Shown here: positions 7,573 to 14,411 of the stretch, one piece after another
Layout of the letters: the number at the start of each line of letters is the position of its first letter
Numbering within the stretch: the stretch's first letter is position 1
Assembly: GCA_947464515.1 (NCBI GenBank)
Contig: CANHXF010000009.1
Coordinates: forward strand, 1-18,404
DNA length: 18,404 nt
Direction: 5' to 3'
From: Flavobacteriales bacterium
GTDB taxonomy: Bacteria; Bacteroidota; Bacteroidia; NS11-12g; UBA955
Program-made: the position numbers and the translations under genes
The notes under the pieces: model-generated
Database searches by the model: none
Seen by the model: the letters and a program-made list of their open reading frames with translations, nothing else
What the model was told of the DNA's origin: nothing

Positions 7573-10338
7573 ATGACTCGCTTTTCGCAATTGTTAAATT
7601 TGATTTTTATTGGATGTTTCCTGTCGTTGAGTGGTTCGGCCATCGGCCAGGTATCAGCCATGGAACACGGAGCATCTGCACGTTGGCAATGGGAATTGAA
7701 GCGTTTGGCGGATCCAGAAACAGGAAATATCCCCTTGAATATGCGTCAGCGAGAACTGATGTATGTATCAACACTGCCAAAAAATACGGATGTCAATCCT
7801 TTGGCGATGGGGCAAAGCACCGGTTGGATACATCGAGGTCCCTATTTTATTGGGGGCAGAACGCGTGCTCTAGGAATAGACATCGCCAATACGAAAAGAA
7901 TTCTCGCAGGATCGGTGTCTGGAGGAATGTGGCTCAGTGAGGATGATGGAAAATCGTGGCATCCCACACAAGCAACCAATGAATTTAGAAGTGCTACTTG
8001 CATCGCTCAGGATATCCGACCCAATCATCAGCAACGATGGTATATGGGGACGGGGGAAGCTTACGGTCAGAGTGCTGGTGCAAGAGGTGCCTATTATTTG
8101 GGCGATGGCTTGTTTTCTTCCGATGATTCAGGCAAGTCGTGGCAGGCCATCGCATCTACGTCGGGAGGGAATCCATTGACGTTTACAACGGGCTGGCAAT
8201 TGGTTTGGAATGTGGTGGTAGACCAATCGGCTCATGATACTGCGAATGAAATTTATGCGGCTATTTATGATCAAATTCAGCGTAGTTCAAATGGGGGTAA
8301 AACATGGGTTAGTCAATTGGCCGGCGGGTATTTTACCGATGTGGCCGTATCGACAAAGGGGATTGTATACGCAACTTCGAGTTCAGACGGGGCGAAAAAG
8401 GGAGTTTTTCGTGCTGACAACGATGGAAAACTCGTGAATATCAATCCATCATTCTTGGGGACAACCTACAAGCGAATTGTGATTGGCATTGATCCGAACA
8501 ACGAAAATGTAGTGTACTTTTTATTGAATACAGATGGGTTTGGTCGTAAAAGCGCAAACTACAAAGGCGACATCGAATGGAATGCACTTTATCGTTACAC
8601 CTACATTGCAGGTGATGGAAGTGGAGATAGTGGGAAATGGGAAGACCTATCGATAAATTTACCGAGTGGAAGTCCGTTTGATCGATGGAATGTTCAGGGT
8701 TCTTACGATATGTTTGTTCGAGTAAGGCCGGGTAATTCCGATGAAGTTTATATCGGCGGAACAAATGTATATCGCTCATTTACAGGGTTCTCAGACTCCA
8801 CGCACGTCGAGAAAATTGGTGGCTACAAAATGAAAGCGCAGTTTCCCGATGTAGGGGTTTGGGCCAACCATCACCCAGATCAGCACAATTTGATTTTCTA
8901 TCCCAACGATGGTAGCAAGTTGCTGAATTCCAATGATGGTGGTGTTTTTAGGTCGGTGAATTTGGCCGTAGCTCCATTTGAGTGGGAATCGTTGAATAAT
9001 GGTTACTTAACGACACAGTTTTATACGGTGGCCTTAGATCACGGTACGCCGGAGAGTCCGCTTTTGGTGGCAGGCGCACAGGATAACAATCAGTTGATGA
9101 CAGTTTCAATGGATTCAAAAGCCCCATGGACCACGGTTTATTTTGGCGATGGCTCTTATTGTGCGATGGAAGATGGCGCAAAACTCCATTACTTTTCTAA
9201 GCAGCTAGGTAAGATGATTAAAGCGACGGTGGATGCGGGTGGAAATCGTACGTCCTATGCCAGAATTGACCCAGTAGGGGGTGAGAAATATTTATTCATC
9301 AATCCGTTCACTCTAGACCCTGTCGATAATAATACGATGTATTTGGCGGGTGGAAAGTATTTGTGGCGCAATAACAAATTGAGGACAATTCCGTTGGCTG
9401 GGAATAACGATAGTATCTCTTTTGGATGGACAAAAGGCACAGATTCAATTCCTATTAGAAATGAATTCATTTCGGCCATTGGGGTCAGTTCCAAGCCCGC
9501 TCACCGTGTTTATTATGGGTCGACTTTGAAGCGTTTGTATCGCGTAGATAGTGCCGATTTGAGCACCACCTTGAAGCCCAAAGACATTACGGCGTTGGCA
9601 TTTCCCTCTGCCTATGTGAGTTGTGTTGCTGTGGATCCAAGAAATGCAGATCGTTTGATGGTTTCCTTTAGCAATTACAATGTGTACAGCATTTTTAATT
9701 CTATGGACGGGGGCAAGACATTCAATAAGGCGGCCGGGAATTTAGAGCAATTTGCAACAGGGTTGGGCGATGGTCCTTCGGTGCGATGGCTTTCCATTTT
9801 GCCGGTGAGTGATGGAACGGTCTATTTGGCCGCAACAAGTGCAGGGTTTTTCGCAACCGATACTTTGATGGGTGTGAATACCAAATGGGTGCAACAGGCC
9901 AGCGGTGAAATTGGGAATATGGTCTGTGATATGTTCGATGTTCGAGTGAGCGATGGAACCATCGGCTTGGCAACGCATGGCAATGGGGTGTTCTCGGCCA
10001 AAATTGTCAAAAAAGGCGATATTTTAGGTGCAGATTATTTAGAAAAGAATCAAACGATAGGGGTGACGGCGTTTCCAAATCCGAGTTCTAATAATATCAC
10101 GGTTCAATTGAATATGAAATCGCAATCGCTGAATGCAAGAATTTCATTACTCGATGTACTAGGTAGAACGGTGAATGCTCCATTGAAAGAGCTGGTAGGT
10201 AGTTCAAATTCACAGGCAATGAATGACAGAAAATGGATTTTGGATGTGTCGCAACTCAAAGGGGGAGTGTATTATGTTCGAATTGAGGCTGGGAATTACC
10301 TAAAAACGATTCAGGTTCAGGTTTCTACAAATAAGTAA
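7573..10338 (+). CDS. Secreted BNR/sortilin-like beta-propeller protein with T9SS sorting domain
   Basis: The protein is 921 residues, with a signal peptide (MTRFSQLLNLIFIGCFLSLSGSAIG, then Q). The body carries Asp-box (BNR) motifs, S-x-D-x-G-x-T/S-W, of sialidase/Vps10-type propellers: SEDDGKSW (122-129), SSDDSGKSW (182-190), SSNGGKTW (238-245), SNDGG (about 455) and SMDGGKTF (about 710). These are spread as expected for two propellers or one large one. GWIHRGPYFIGGRTRALGID near residue 84 is a common opening of this group in Bacteroidota. Residues 831-921 (VTAFPNPSS to QVQVSTNK) are a type A T9SS domain. The protein is therefore exported to the surface or medium. Glycosidase catalytic residues cannot be assigned, so binding or an unknown hydrolase role are both open. 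It is divergent from the VanY-type gene, 49 bases apart. Confidence 0.85.
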   Translation: MTRFSQLLNLIFIGCFLSLSGSAIGQVSAMEHGASARWQWELKRLADPETGNIPLNMRQRELMYVSTLPKNTDVNPLAMGQSTGWIHRGPYFIGGRTRALGIDIANTKRILAGSVSGGMWLSEDDGKSWHPTQATNEFRSATCIAQDIRPNHQQRWYMGTGEAYGQSAGARGAYYLGDGLFSSDDSGKSWQAIASTSGGNPLTFTTGWQLVWNVVVDQSAHDTANEIYAAIYDQIQRSSNGGKTWVSQLAGGYFTDVAVSTKGIVYATSSSDGAKKGVFRADNDGKLVNINPSFLGTTYKRIVIGIDPNNENVVYFLLNTDGFGRKSANYKGDIEWNALYRYTYIAGDGSGDSGKWEDLSINLPSGSPFDRWNVQGSYDMFVRVRPGNSDEVYIGGTNVYRSFTGFSDSTHVEKIGGYKMKAQFPDVGVWANHHPDQHNLIFYPNDGSKLLNSNDGGVFRSVNLAVAPFEWESLNNGYLTTQFYTVALDHGTPESPLLVAGAQDNNQLMTVSMDSKAPWTTVYFGDGSYCAMEDGAKLHYFSKQLGKMIKATVDAGGNRTSYARIDPVGGEKYLFINPFTLDPVDNNTMYLAGGKYLWRNNKLRTIPLAGNNDSISFGWTKGTDSIPIRNEFISAIGVSSKPAHRVYYGSTLKRLYRVDSADLSTTLKPKDITALAFPSAYVSCVAVDPRNADRLMVSFSNYNVYSIFNSMDGGKTFNKAAGNLEQFATGLGDGPSVRWLSILPVSDGTVYLAATSAGFFATDTLMGVNTKWVQQASGEIGNMVCDMFDVRVSDGTIGLATHGNGVFSAKIVKKGDILGADYLEKNQTIGVTAFPNPSSNNITVQLNMKSQSLNARISLLDVLGRTVNAPLKELVGSSNSQAMNDRKWILDVSQLKGGVYYVRIEAGNYLKTIQVQVSTNK

Positions 10339-10444
10339 TGTGGGAAGTCGGGGATTAAGTTGATGTAATTCAATTGGTTATTAGATTTTTTTCTTTCAGA
10401 AATACTAATAAAAACTAAGGTTGGTTTCATCAGTCGAAAAAACC

Positions 10445-10474
10445 TTGTCTTTAGCAAATGTGCAAATATCTTTG
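10445..10474 (+). promoter_or_regulatory. Promoter of the 107-residue protein gene
   Basis: TTG at 10445-10447, a 19-base spacer and TATCTTTG at 10467-10474 match the Bacteroidota vegetative consensus exactly. The start point would be near 10480, giving a leader of about 50 bases to the ATG at 10532. The rest of 10339-10531 holds no gene that I can support. Confidence 0.7.
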
Positions 10475-10531
10475 TGAATGTATATACCTCGAGAATTGCT
10501 CAGTGTAATTCCTTGGATGTAATTGACACAA

Positions 10532-10855
10532 ATGCTAGATTTTTTGAAGTTTGGAAAGAAGATGCCAACGTGGTTGGCAGTGGAAGCGAAAGATAGCAGT
10601 CGTTCCTGTCAAAAAGCTGTGGATCGAACAATGAAAGCAATAAGGAAGCTAATGTTGTCGGAAGAACAGGCTAAAAGTTTTTTTCATGCTGAATTGAACT
10701 ATCAAAAAGAGAAAAAATCAATTCGTGAAATGTATTTCCACTTGCCCGATGTCCGAGATGAGGAGATGAAAACATTGTCTGAGCGAAAATTGCATGAAAT
10801 GCAATCCTTTTTAGATGCCAATCAATGGGCTTTGTATCGAGTGGAATCGATATAA
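10532..10855 (+). CDS. Small helical protein of unknown function, LTxxQ-like
   Basis: The protein is 107 residues from ATG 10532; the in-frame TTG at 10523 adds three residues and is less likely. I do not recognise the family. It is charged, almost wholly helical in composition, and has no signal peptide or membrane segment. LSEEQ (about residues 43-47) followed by a long Lys/Glu-rich helix and a final ANQWALYRVE resemble the LTxxQ-type repeats of Spy/CpxP-like proteins. Those proteins are periplasmic, whereas this one looks cytoplasmic. A clean vegetative promoter precedes it and the desaturase gene has its own promoter after it, so it is probably a single-gene unit. The ATG and codon use look real; the family link is only a suggestion. 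Confidence 0.6.
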   Translation: MLDFLKFGKKMPTWLAVEAKDSSRSCQKAVDRTMKAIRKLMLSEEQAKSFFHAELNYQKEKKSIREMYFHLPDVRDEEMKTLSERKLHEMQSFLDANQWALYRVESI

Positions 10856-10962
10856 TTGGTTGACATTCTGGATTCAAAACAGTTGGATTTTTATCCTGCC
10901 TTGTCTTTTAAACTATTTAAATAATAGACTTCTCAAAAGCAGTTTTGTTTAACTTTTTTTTC

Positions 10963-10992
10963 TTTGCACTTTGGGTTGCGTGACTATCTTTG
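10963..10992 (+). promoter_or_regulatory. Promoter of the desaturase gene, very close to its start codon
   Basis: TTTG at 10963-10966, 18 bases, then TATCTTTG at 10985-10992. The -7 element ends only 7 bases before the ATG at 11000, so the transcript would have a leader of a few bases at most. Confidence 0.65.
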
Positions 10993-10999
10993 TAAAACC

Positions 11000-12067
11000 A
11001 TGAATCAAATTAGATTTGAAGGCAGAAATGCACAGTTTTTTTCAACTTTGCGCAGTAGGATTGACGGATATTTTACAGAAAATAATATCAAGCAATCTGG
11101 CAACTGGAAATTGTATAGCAAGACGTTGATATTGTTGTCGACATTGGTTTTATCTTATATTTTATTGGTGTTCTTTACCCCTACGGCTTGGGTGTCGGTT
11201 TTACTTTGTATTTTCATGGGAATCAACTTTGCGACCATCGGTTTCAATGTGATGCATGACGGATCTCATGGAAGTTATTCCCGCAAGCCATGGGTAAATA
11301 AAATCATGGCGTTGAGTTTGAATGTTTTGGGAGGGAATTCTTTCTATTGGAATCAAAAACACAATGTGGCTCACCACTCATTTACGAACATTGAAGGAGC
11401 CGACGAGGATATCGATGTAAGTCCATACATGAGAGTAAGTGAATATCAACCCAAATATTGGTTTCACCGTTTCCAACATATTTATGGATTGTTGCTTTAT
11501 TCACTGTCTTATATCATGTGGATTTTCTATCAAGATTTTGTCAAATATTTCACAGGAAAGATAGGAGATAGAGATATCAAAACGCCATTGTCTGCAATGG
11601 ATCATGTGATTTTCTGGTTCACCAAAATCGCTTATACCGCTATCTTTATTGGTTTCCCGATGTATTATGTTGGATTGGCAAGCACACTTATTGGTTATTC
11701 TATCATGGCATTGACAACCGGTTTTGTAATTGCGGTGGTTTTCCAATTGGCTCACGTGGTTGAAGATGTGACATTTGTAGGTAAAACTTCTCCGGTTACC
11801 AATGTAGAATCTGATTGGGCCACTCACCAAATATTAACGACTGCCAATTTCGGAACCAAGAGTAAATCGTTGGCTTGGTTGTTGGGCGGATTGAATTTTC
11901 AAGTAGAACACCATTTGTTTCCAAAAATTTCGCACGTACACTATCCAAAAATCAACAAAATTGTGAGAGAGACATGTGAGGAATTTAATGTGATGTACAA
12001 GGAATTCCCAACCATGTTGAGTGCAATCCACTCTCATTTGTTACATCTGAAACATATTGGGGCTTAA
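11000..12067 (+). CDS. Fatty-acid desaturase, membrane di-iron, acyl-lipid type
   Basis: The protein is 355 residues from ATG 11000; the in-frame TTG at 10964 lies inside the promoter and is rejected. It should introduce a double bond into membrane fatty acids using O2 and a di-iron centre in the inner membrane. All three histidine boxes are present: HDGSH (86-90), HNVAHH (121-126) and QVEHH (301-305); the Gln in the last box is typical of Delta-5/6-like or front-end desaturases. Hydrophobic pairs flank the boxes (about 42-60, 65-82, 160-178, 208-250), and LAHVVED (250-256) is another conserved block. There is no cytochrome b5 domain, so electrons must come from a separate ferredoxin or cytochrome. 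Regiospecificity cannot be read from sequence. The ATP12-like gene follows 52 bases later. Confidence 0.93.
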   Translation: MNQIRFEGRNAQFFSTLRSRIDGYFTENNIKQSGNWKLYSKTLILLSTLVLSYILLVFFTPTAWVSVLLCIFMGINFATIGFNVMHDGSHGSYSRKPWVNKIMALSLNVLGGNSFYWNQKHNVAHHSFTNIEGADEDIDVSPYMRVSEYQPKYWFHRFQHIYGLLLYSLSYIMWIFYQDFVKYFTGKIGDRDIKTPLSAMDHVIFWFTKIAYTAIFIGFPMYYVGLASTLIGYSIMALTTGFVIAVVFQLAHVVEDVTFVGKTSPVTNVESDWATHQILTTANFGTKSKSLAWLLGGLNFQVEHHLFPKISHVHYPKINKIVRETCEEFNVMYKEFPTMLSAIHSHLLHLKHIGA

Positions 12068-12075
12068 TTTCTTTG

Positions 12076-12106
12076 TTTGATTTGGCAATAGTTTGCGTTA
12101 TCATTG
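12076..12106 (+). promoter_or_regulatory. Possible promoter of the ATP12-like gene
   Basis: TTTG at 12076-12079, 19 bases, then TATCATTG at 12099-12106, one mismatch from TAnnTTTG. A start near 12112 would give a leader of about 8 bases to the ATG at 12120. Read-through from the desaturase promoter is equally possible, since no terminator is visible between the genes. Confidence 0.4.
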
Positions 12107-12119
12107 CCATTTCTAAATC

Positions 12120-12851
12120 ATGAGAAACATAGGTGTCCCTTATGGATTAAAAGTGAGTTCACTTCGTAGTGATCACTCAGTTGTTGTTGACGTTAATGGT
12201 AATCCATTAAAAACGCACCTCAAAACAGTTTTTGTTCCAATGCCTACCAAGGTGGTTCATCAATTGGTAGAAGATATCAATGAGCTACCTGCCAATGCGG
12301 AATTAACGGAGAGCCTGGTTTTTTGTTTGTTAAGCACGTTTAGCATCGAAGAATCGCCCAACTTTCAGTTGTATTTAGATACCGATTTGCAATGGGATGC
12401 CGCATATAGATTGTCCGACGATGATGAGATTGCTAATTTACAGCATCAGAGCATCTCAGGTGTCACGAAAAGGTTGAAGGATAATTATGTGTCGCTTCCA
12501 ATAAATCCATCGGCTACAATCGAAGAAATGCAGTCTGCGGGTATTGAATTTGTGCCTTCTGAAATTCTTGATTATTGGAAAGAGTATACCGCCGACTTCA
12601 ATCAGTATCAAATCTATGTAGTAGAGCTCCTGCAAAGCATTTTTGGAGGAATTCATTTATCGATGATATTACTCTGGGTAAAAGGCAAAGTAACAGGAGA
12701 AGATTTGATGAAATCGTCGTTGTTCCTAAGTTGTTACAAGGAAGATTTGGAAAGTCCCAAGTTTACGAAACAAGAAAGAGCCGATATCGAATATTTCTCT
12801 AAGAGATTGGCGGCTTTAAGTGAAGCGCTGACACAACTATCGAGTAAATAA
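12120..12851 (+). CDS. ATP12-like protein, possible F1-ATPase assembly chaperone
   Basis: The protein is 243 residues, with no signal peptide or membrane segment. By eye it follows the ATP12 pattern from end to end. The N-terminal NGNPLKTHLKTVFVPMPTKVVHQLVEDI (26-53) parallels the family's DGRPVRTPAK...LPT..LA..IA. QWDAAYR (91-97) with a following LQHQ parallels the TDLLCYRA...RQ region. IFGGIHLSMILLWVKGKVTGED (174-195) parallels LSGS.VLGLAVARGRLSAE, and an acidic C-terminal helix follows. ATP12 protects the F1 alpha subunit during ATP synthase assembly in mitochondria and alphaproteobacteria. Identity is low and the assignment rests on recalled family pattern, not a search. The length (about 240) fits. 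No ATP synthase gene is nearby; an unrelated cytoplasmic protein remains possible. Confidence 0.45.
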   Translation: MRNIGVPYGLKVSSLRSDHSVVVDVNGNPLKTHLKTVFVPMPTKVVHQLVEDINELPANAELTESLVFCLLSTFSIEESPNFQLYLDTDLQWDAAYRLSDDDEIANLQHQSISGVTKRLKDNYVSLPINPSATIEEMQSAGIEFVPSEILDYWKEYTADFNQYQIYVVELLQSIFGGIHLSMILLWVKGKVTGEDLMKSSLFLSCYKEDLESPKFTKQERADIEYFSKRLAALSEALTQLSSK

Positions 12852-12895
12852 AGGCCGTTTGGTCGTGGAGTCACAGATAAGATGTGTATTCCGCC

Positions 12896-14341
12896 TTATT
12901 TAATAGATATTCCTTTGGTGATAACGTAACCGTCGCCTTCAATCACTACCCATAGCAACTTGCTCTCACCTGTAGGAATCGAACAATGCACCTCATTTAA
13001 TCCATCAACTTCGGTCTGATAAACAACCTGTCCAAGTGTATTTATCATTGATACTCTTTTGATTTGTTGGGTGGCACGAATCGTAAAATTACCGTCGGTT
13101 GGATTTGGGAAAAGGGTTAAACCCACATTGGACTGAACAGGATTCACTCTTGCAGAATTTATGTCCAAACTAAGGTCTTCCAAATAAATGAGACTCGTTG
13201 CGGCACTTGCCAATTGAAAAGTTGAATCGGTTAGAAATGCACCAACGGTTGCTTTTGTGGGGGTTGAGGCGTATCCTGGTATCCAAATAATGTTTTCGGC
13301 AAACAACGAATAATTTGTGGGAACAGATGCTGTGCTGTTTTGAGAAAACATTGCAGAGCCAACCAACGTATCGGCATCAAAAAAGTTGACCATCACAGTA
13401 ACTCTGTCGCCGGTAGATAAGCTGCCTTTCCAGTAGCCGCGCAAACTTGCATAACGATTCGTTACTGCAAAACTTGGTAAGTCCATTGCTCCAACAGTAT
13501 AGGATGGGTTTTGTGAAATGAGCCATGAAGGCAATATTTCTGTGCCAGACTGCATCACAACAGGTCGTTGTTTGAGGATTAATGAATACCCCGTACGCGC
13601 TGAGGTTGATTGTAATGCAAATTGTTGTAAACCCGCAATTTTGCCGACTTTCTCTTCATAGGCATCTAGCGAAGTGTACCAAGATGAGGGCTTTAAGACA
13701 CTCAAGCCACCCCACGATTCAAAATCTAGGTTCGCCGTAGCCGCAGTTTTGCCATCGGGGAAGGAGATGTTGAAAATGGAAATACTACCTGATGAATTTG
13801 GCGTTCCTGAAGCGATGCTGCTAGCAATGTAGATGAATGCTGAATCGGCGACCAATCCAGGAATTGTATGGATATAGGTTAGGGGAACGGTGATAGAATT
13901 GTCGGCCGAACCTGTCGCATCAGCCACCAAATAAAATTGTTGAAGGACCATAGGCATGGGATCAACGCCCTTGGTGAAACCTACAATAACAACGGCCGTG
14001 TCTGAGCCCAAATTGCTACTATTGTAGTTTATTTTAATGCTGCCAGGTGTTCCGCTAATGGGATAACCTCCGTTTAATACGCCAGGGTAGGCGGCACCCA
14101 CTTCGAGTGCGTAACTGATTGTTTTATTCGATAGGCTATTGGATAGCTTTATTCCACGCGCATTGCCCGCTGTTTTGGATGAGTCTAAACTTACATTGCC
14201 AATAACCATCCACTTGTTGGGTACTTTGAACTGAGTCTGATTCCAGCTGTTAAATCCACCATTCACAATGGTCTGTTGCGCATGAAGTTGGGTGAATGAA
14301 CTCAATAAGGCAACTAGGATTATAGATAAAATTCTATTCAT
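12896..14341 (-). CDS. Secreted protein with two PCMD-like halves and T9SS sorting domain
   Basis: The protein is 481 residues, with a signal peptide (MNRILSIILVALLSSFTQLHA, then Q). Two related halves follow: the first opens NGGFNSW...VPNKW (about 27-44) and the second NLDFESW...KPSSW (about 203-221). This F-x-x-W...P-x-x-W opening is typical of PCMD and jelly-roll carbohydrate-linked domains in Bacteroidota. Each half ends in beta strands with I/L-Y-I/L-x-D/S patterns. Residues 408-481 (LTLFPNPTDGNF to ISIK) are a type A T9SS domain. No catalytic motif is visible; surface carbohydrate binding is a reasonable guess. It lies 70 bases downstream of the PKD protein gene on the same strand, with a stable hairpin between and no clear promoter of its own, so co-transcription is likely. 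Confidence 0.8.
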   Translation of the reverse strand: MNRILSIILVALLSSFTQLHAQQTIVNGGFNSWNQTQFKVPNKWMVIGNVSLDSSKTAGNARGIKLSNSLSNKTISYALEVGAAYPGVLNGGYPISGTPGSIKINYNSSNLGSDTAVVIVGFTKGVDPMPMVLQQFYLVADATGSADNSITVPLTYIHTIPGLVADSAFIYIASSIASGTPNSSGSISIFNISFPDGKTAATANLDFESWGGLSVLKPSSWYTSLDAYEEKVGKIAGLQQFALQSTSARTGYSLILKQRPVVMQSGTEILPSWLISQNPSYTVGAMDLPSFAVTNRYASLRGYWKGSLSTGDRVTVMVNFFDADTLVGSAMFSQNSTASVPTNYSLFAENIIWIPGYASTPTKATVGAFLTDSTFQLASAATSLIYLEDLSLDINSARVNPVQSNVGLTLFPNPTDGNFTIRATQQIKRVSMINTLGQVVYQTEVDGLNEVHCSIPTGESKLLWVVIEGDGYVITKGISIK

Positions 14342-14358
14342 GATTTTTTTATATGATT

Positions 14359-14390
14359 AAGGGCGGTGAAAAATTCACCGCCCTTTTTTT
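14359..14390. terminator. Stable hairpin between the two minus-strand T9SS cargo genes
   Basis: A perfect 12-bp stem (14359-14370 with 14374-14385, GGGCGGTGAA core) closes a 3-base loop. On the + strand it is followed by a run of seven T; on the minus strand, the direction of both flanking genes, it is preceded by seven A and followed by TTAATC only. It is therefore a strong terminator for rightward (+) transcripts. For the PKD/PCMD transcript it is probably a weak terminator or a 3'-end-stabilising hairpin, lying 18-49 bases upstream of the downstream gene's ATG. Confidence 0.75.
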
Positions 14391-14411
14391 AATTTAATTT
14401 GAAATCAATTC

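Noticed and set aside
7434..7940. A 168-residue + strand reading frame spanning the gap between the VanY-type and propeller genes
   Set aside because: It overlaps the start regions of two well-supported genes in other frames and shows no family features.
10417..10446. AAGGTT...AACCTT hairpin as terminator of the propeller gene
   Set aside because: The arms are 6 bases with an 18-base loop and there is no T-run; it also overlaps the next promoter's -33 box.
10913..10927. CTATT-TAAAT-AATAG inverted repeat before the desaturase promoter
   Set aside because: It is very A/T-rich and short, so it is expected by chance; no link to a regulator.
12852..12895. Terminator between the ATP12-like gene and the PCMD-like gene
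   Set aside because: Only a 4-bp GGCC/GGTC pairing without T-run could be found.
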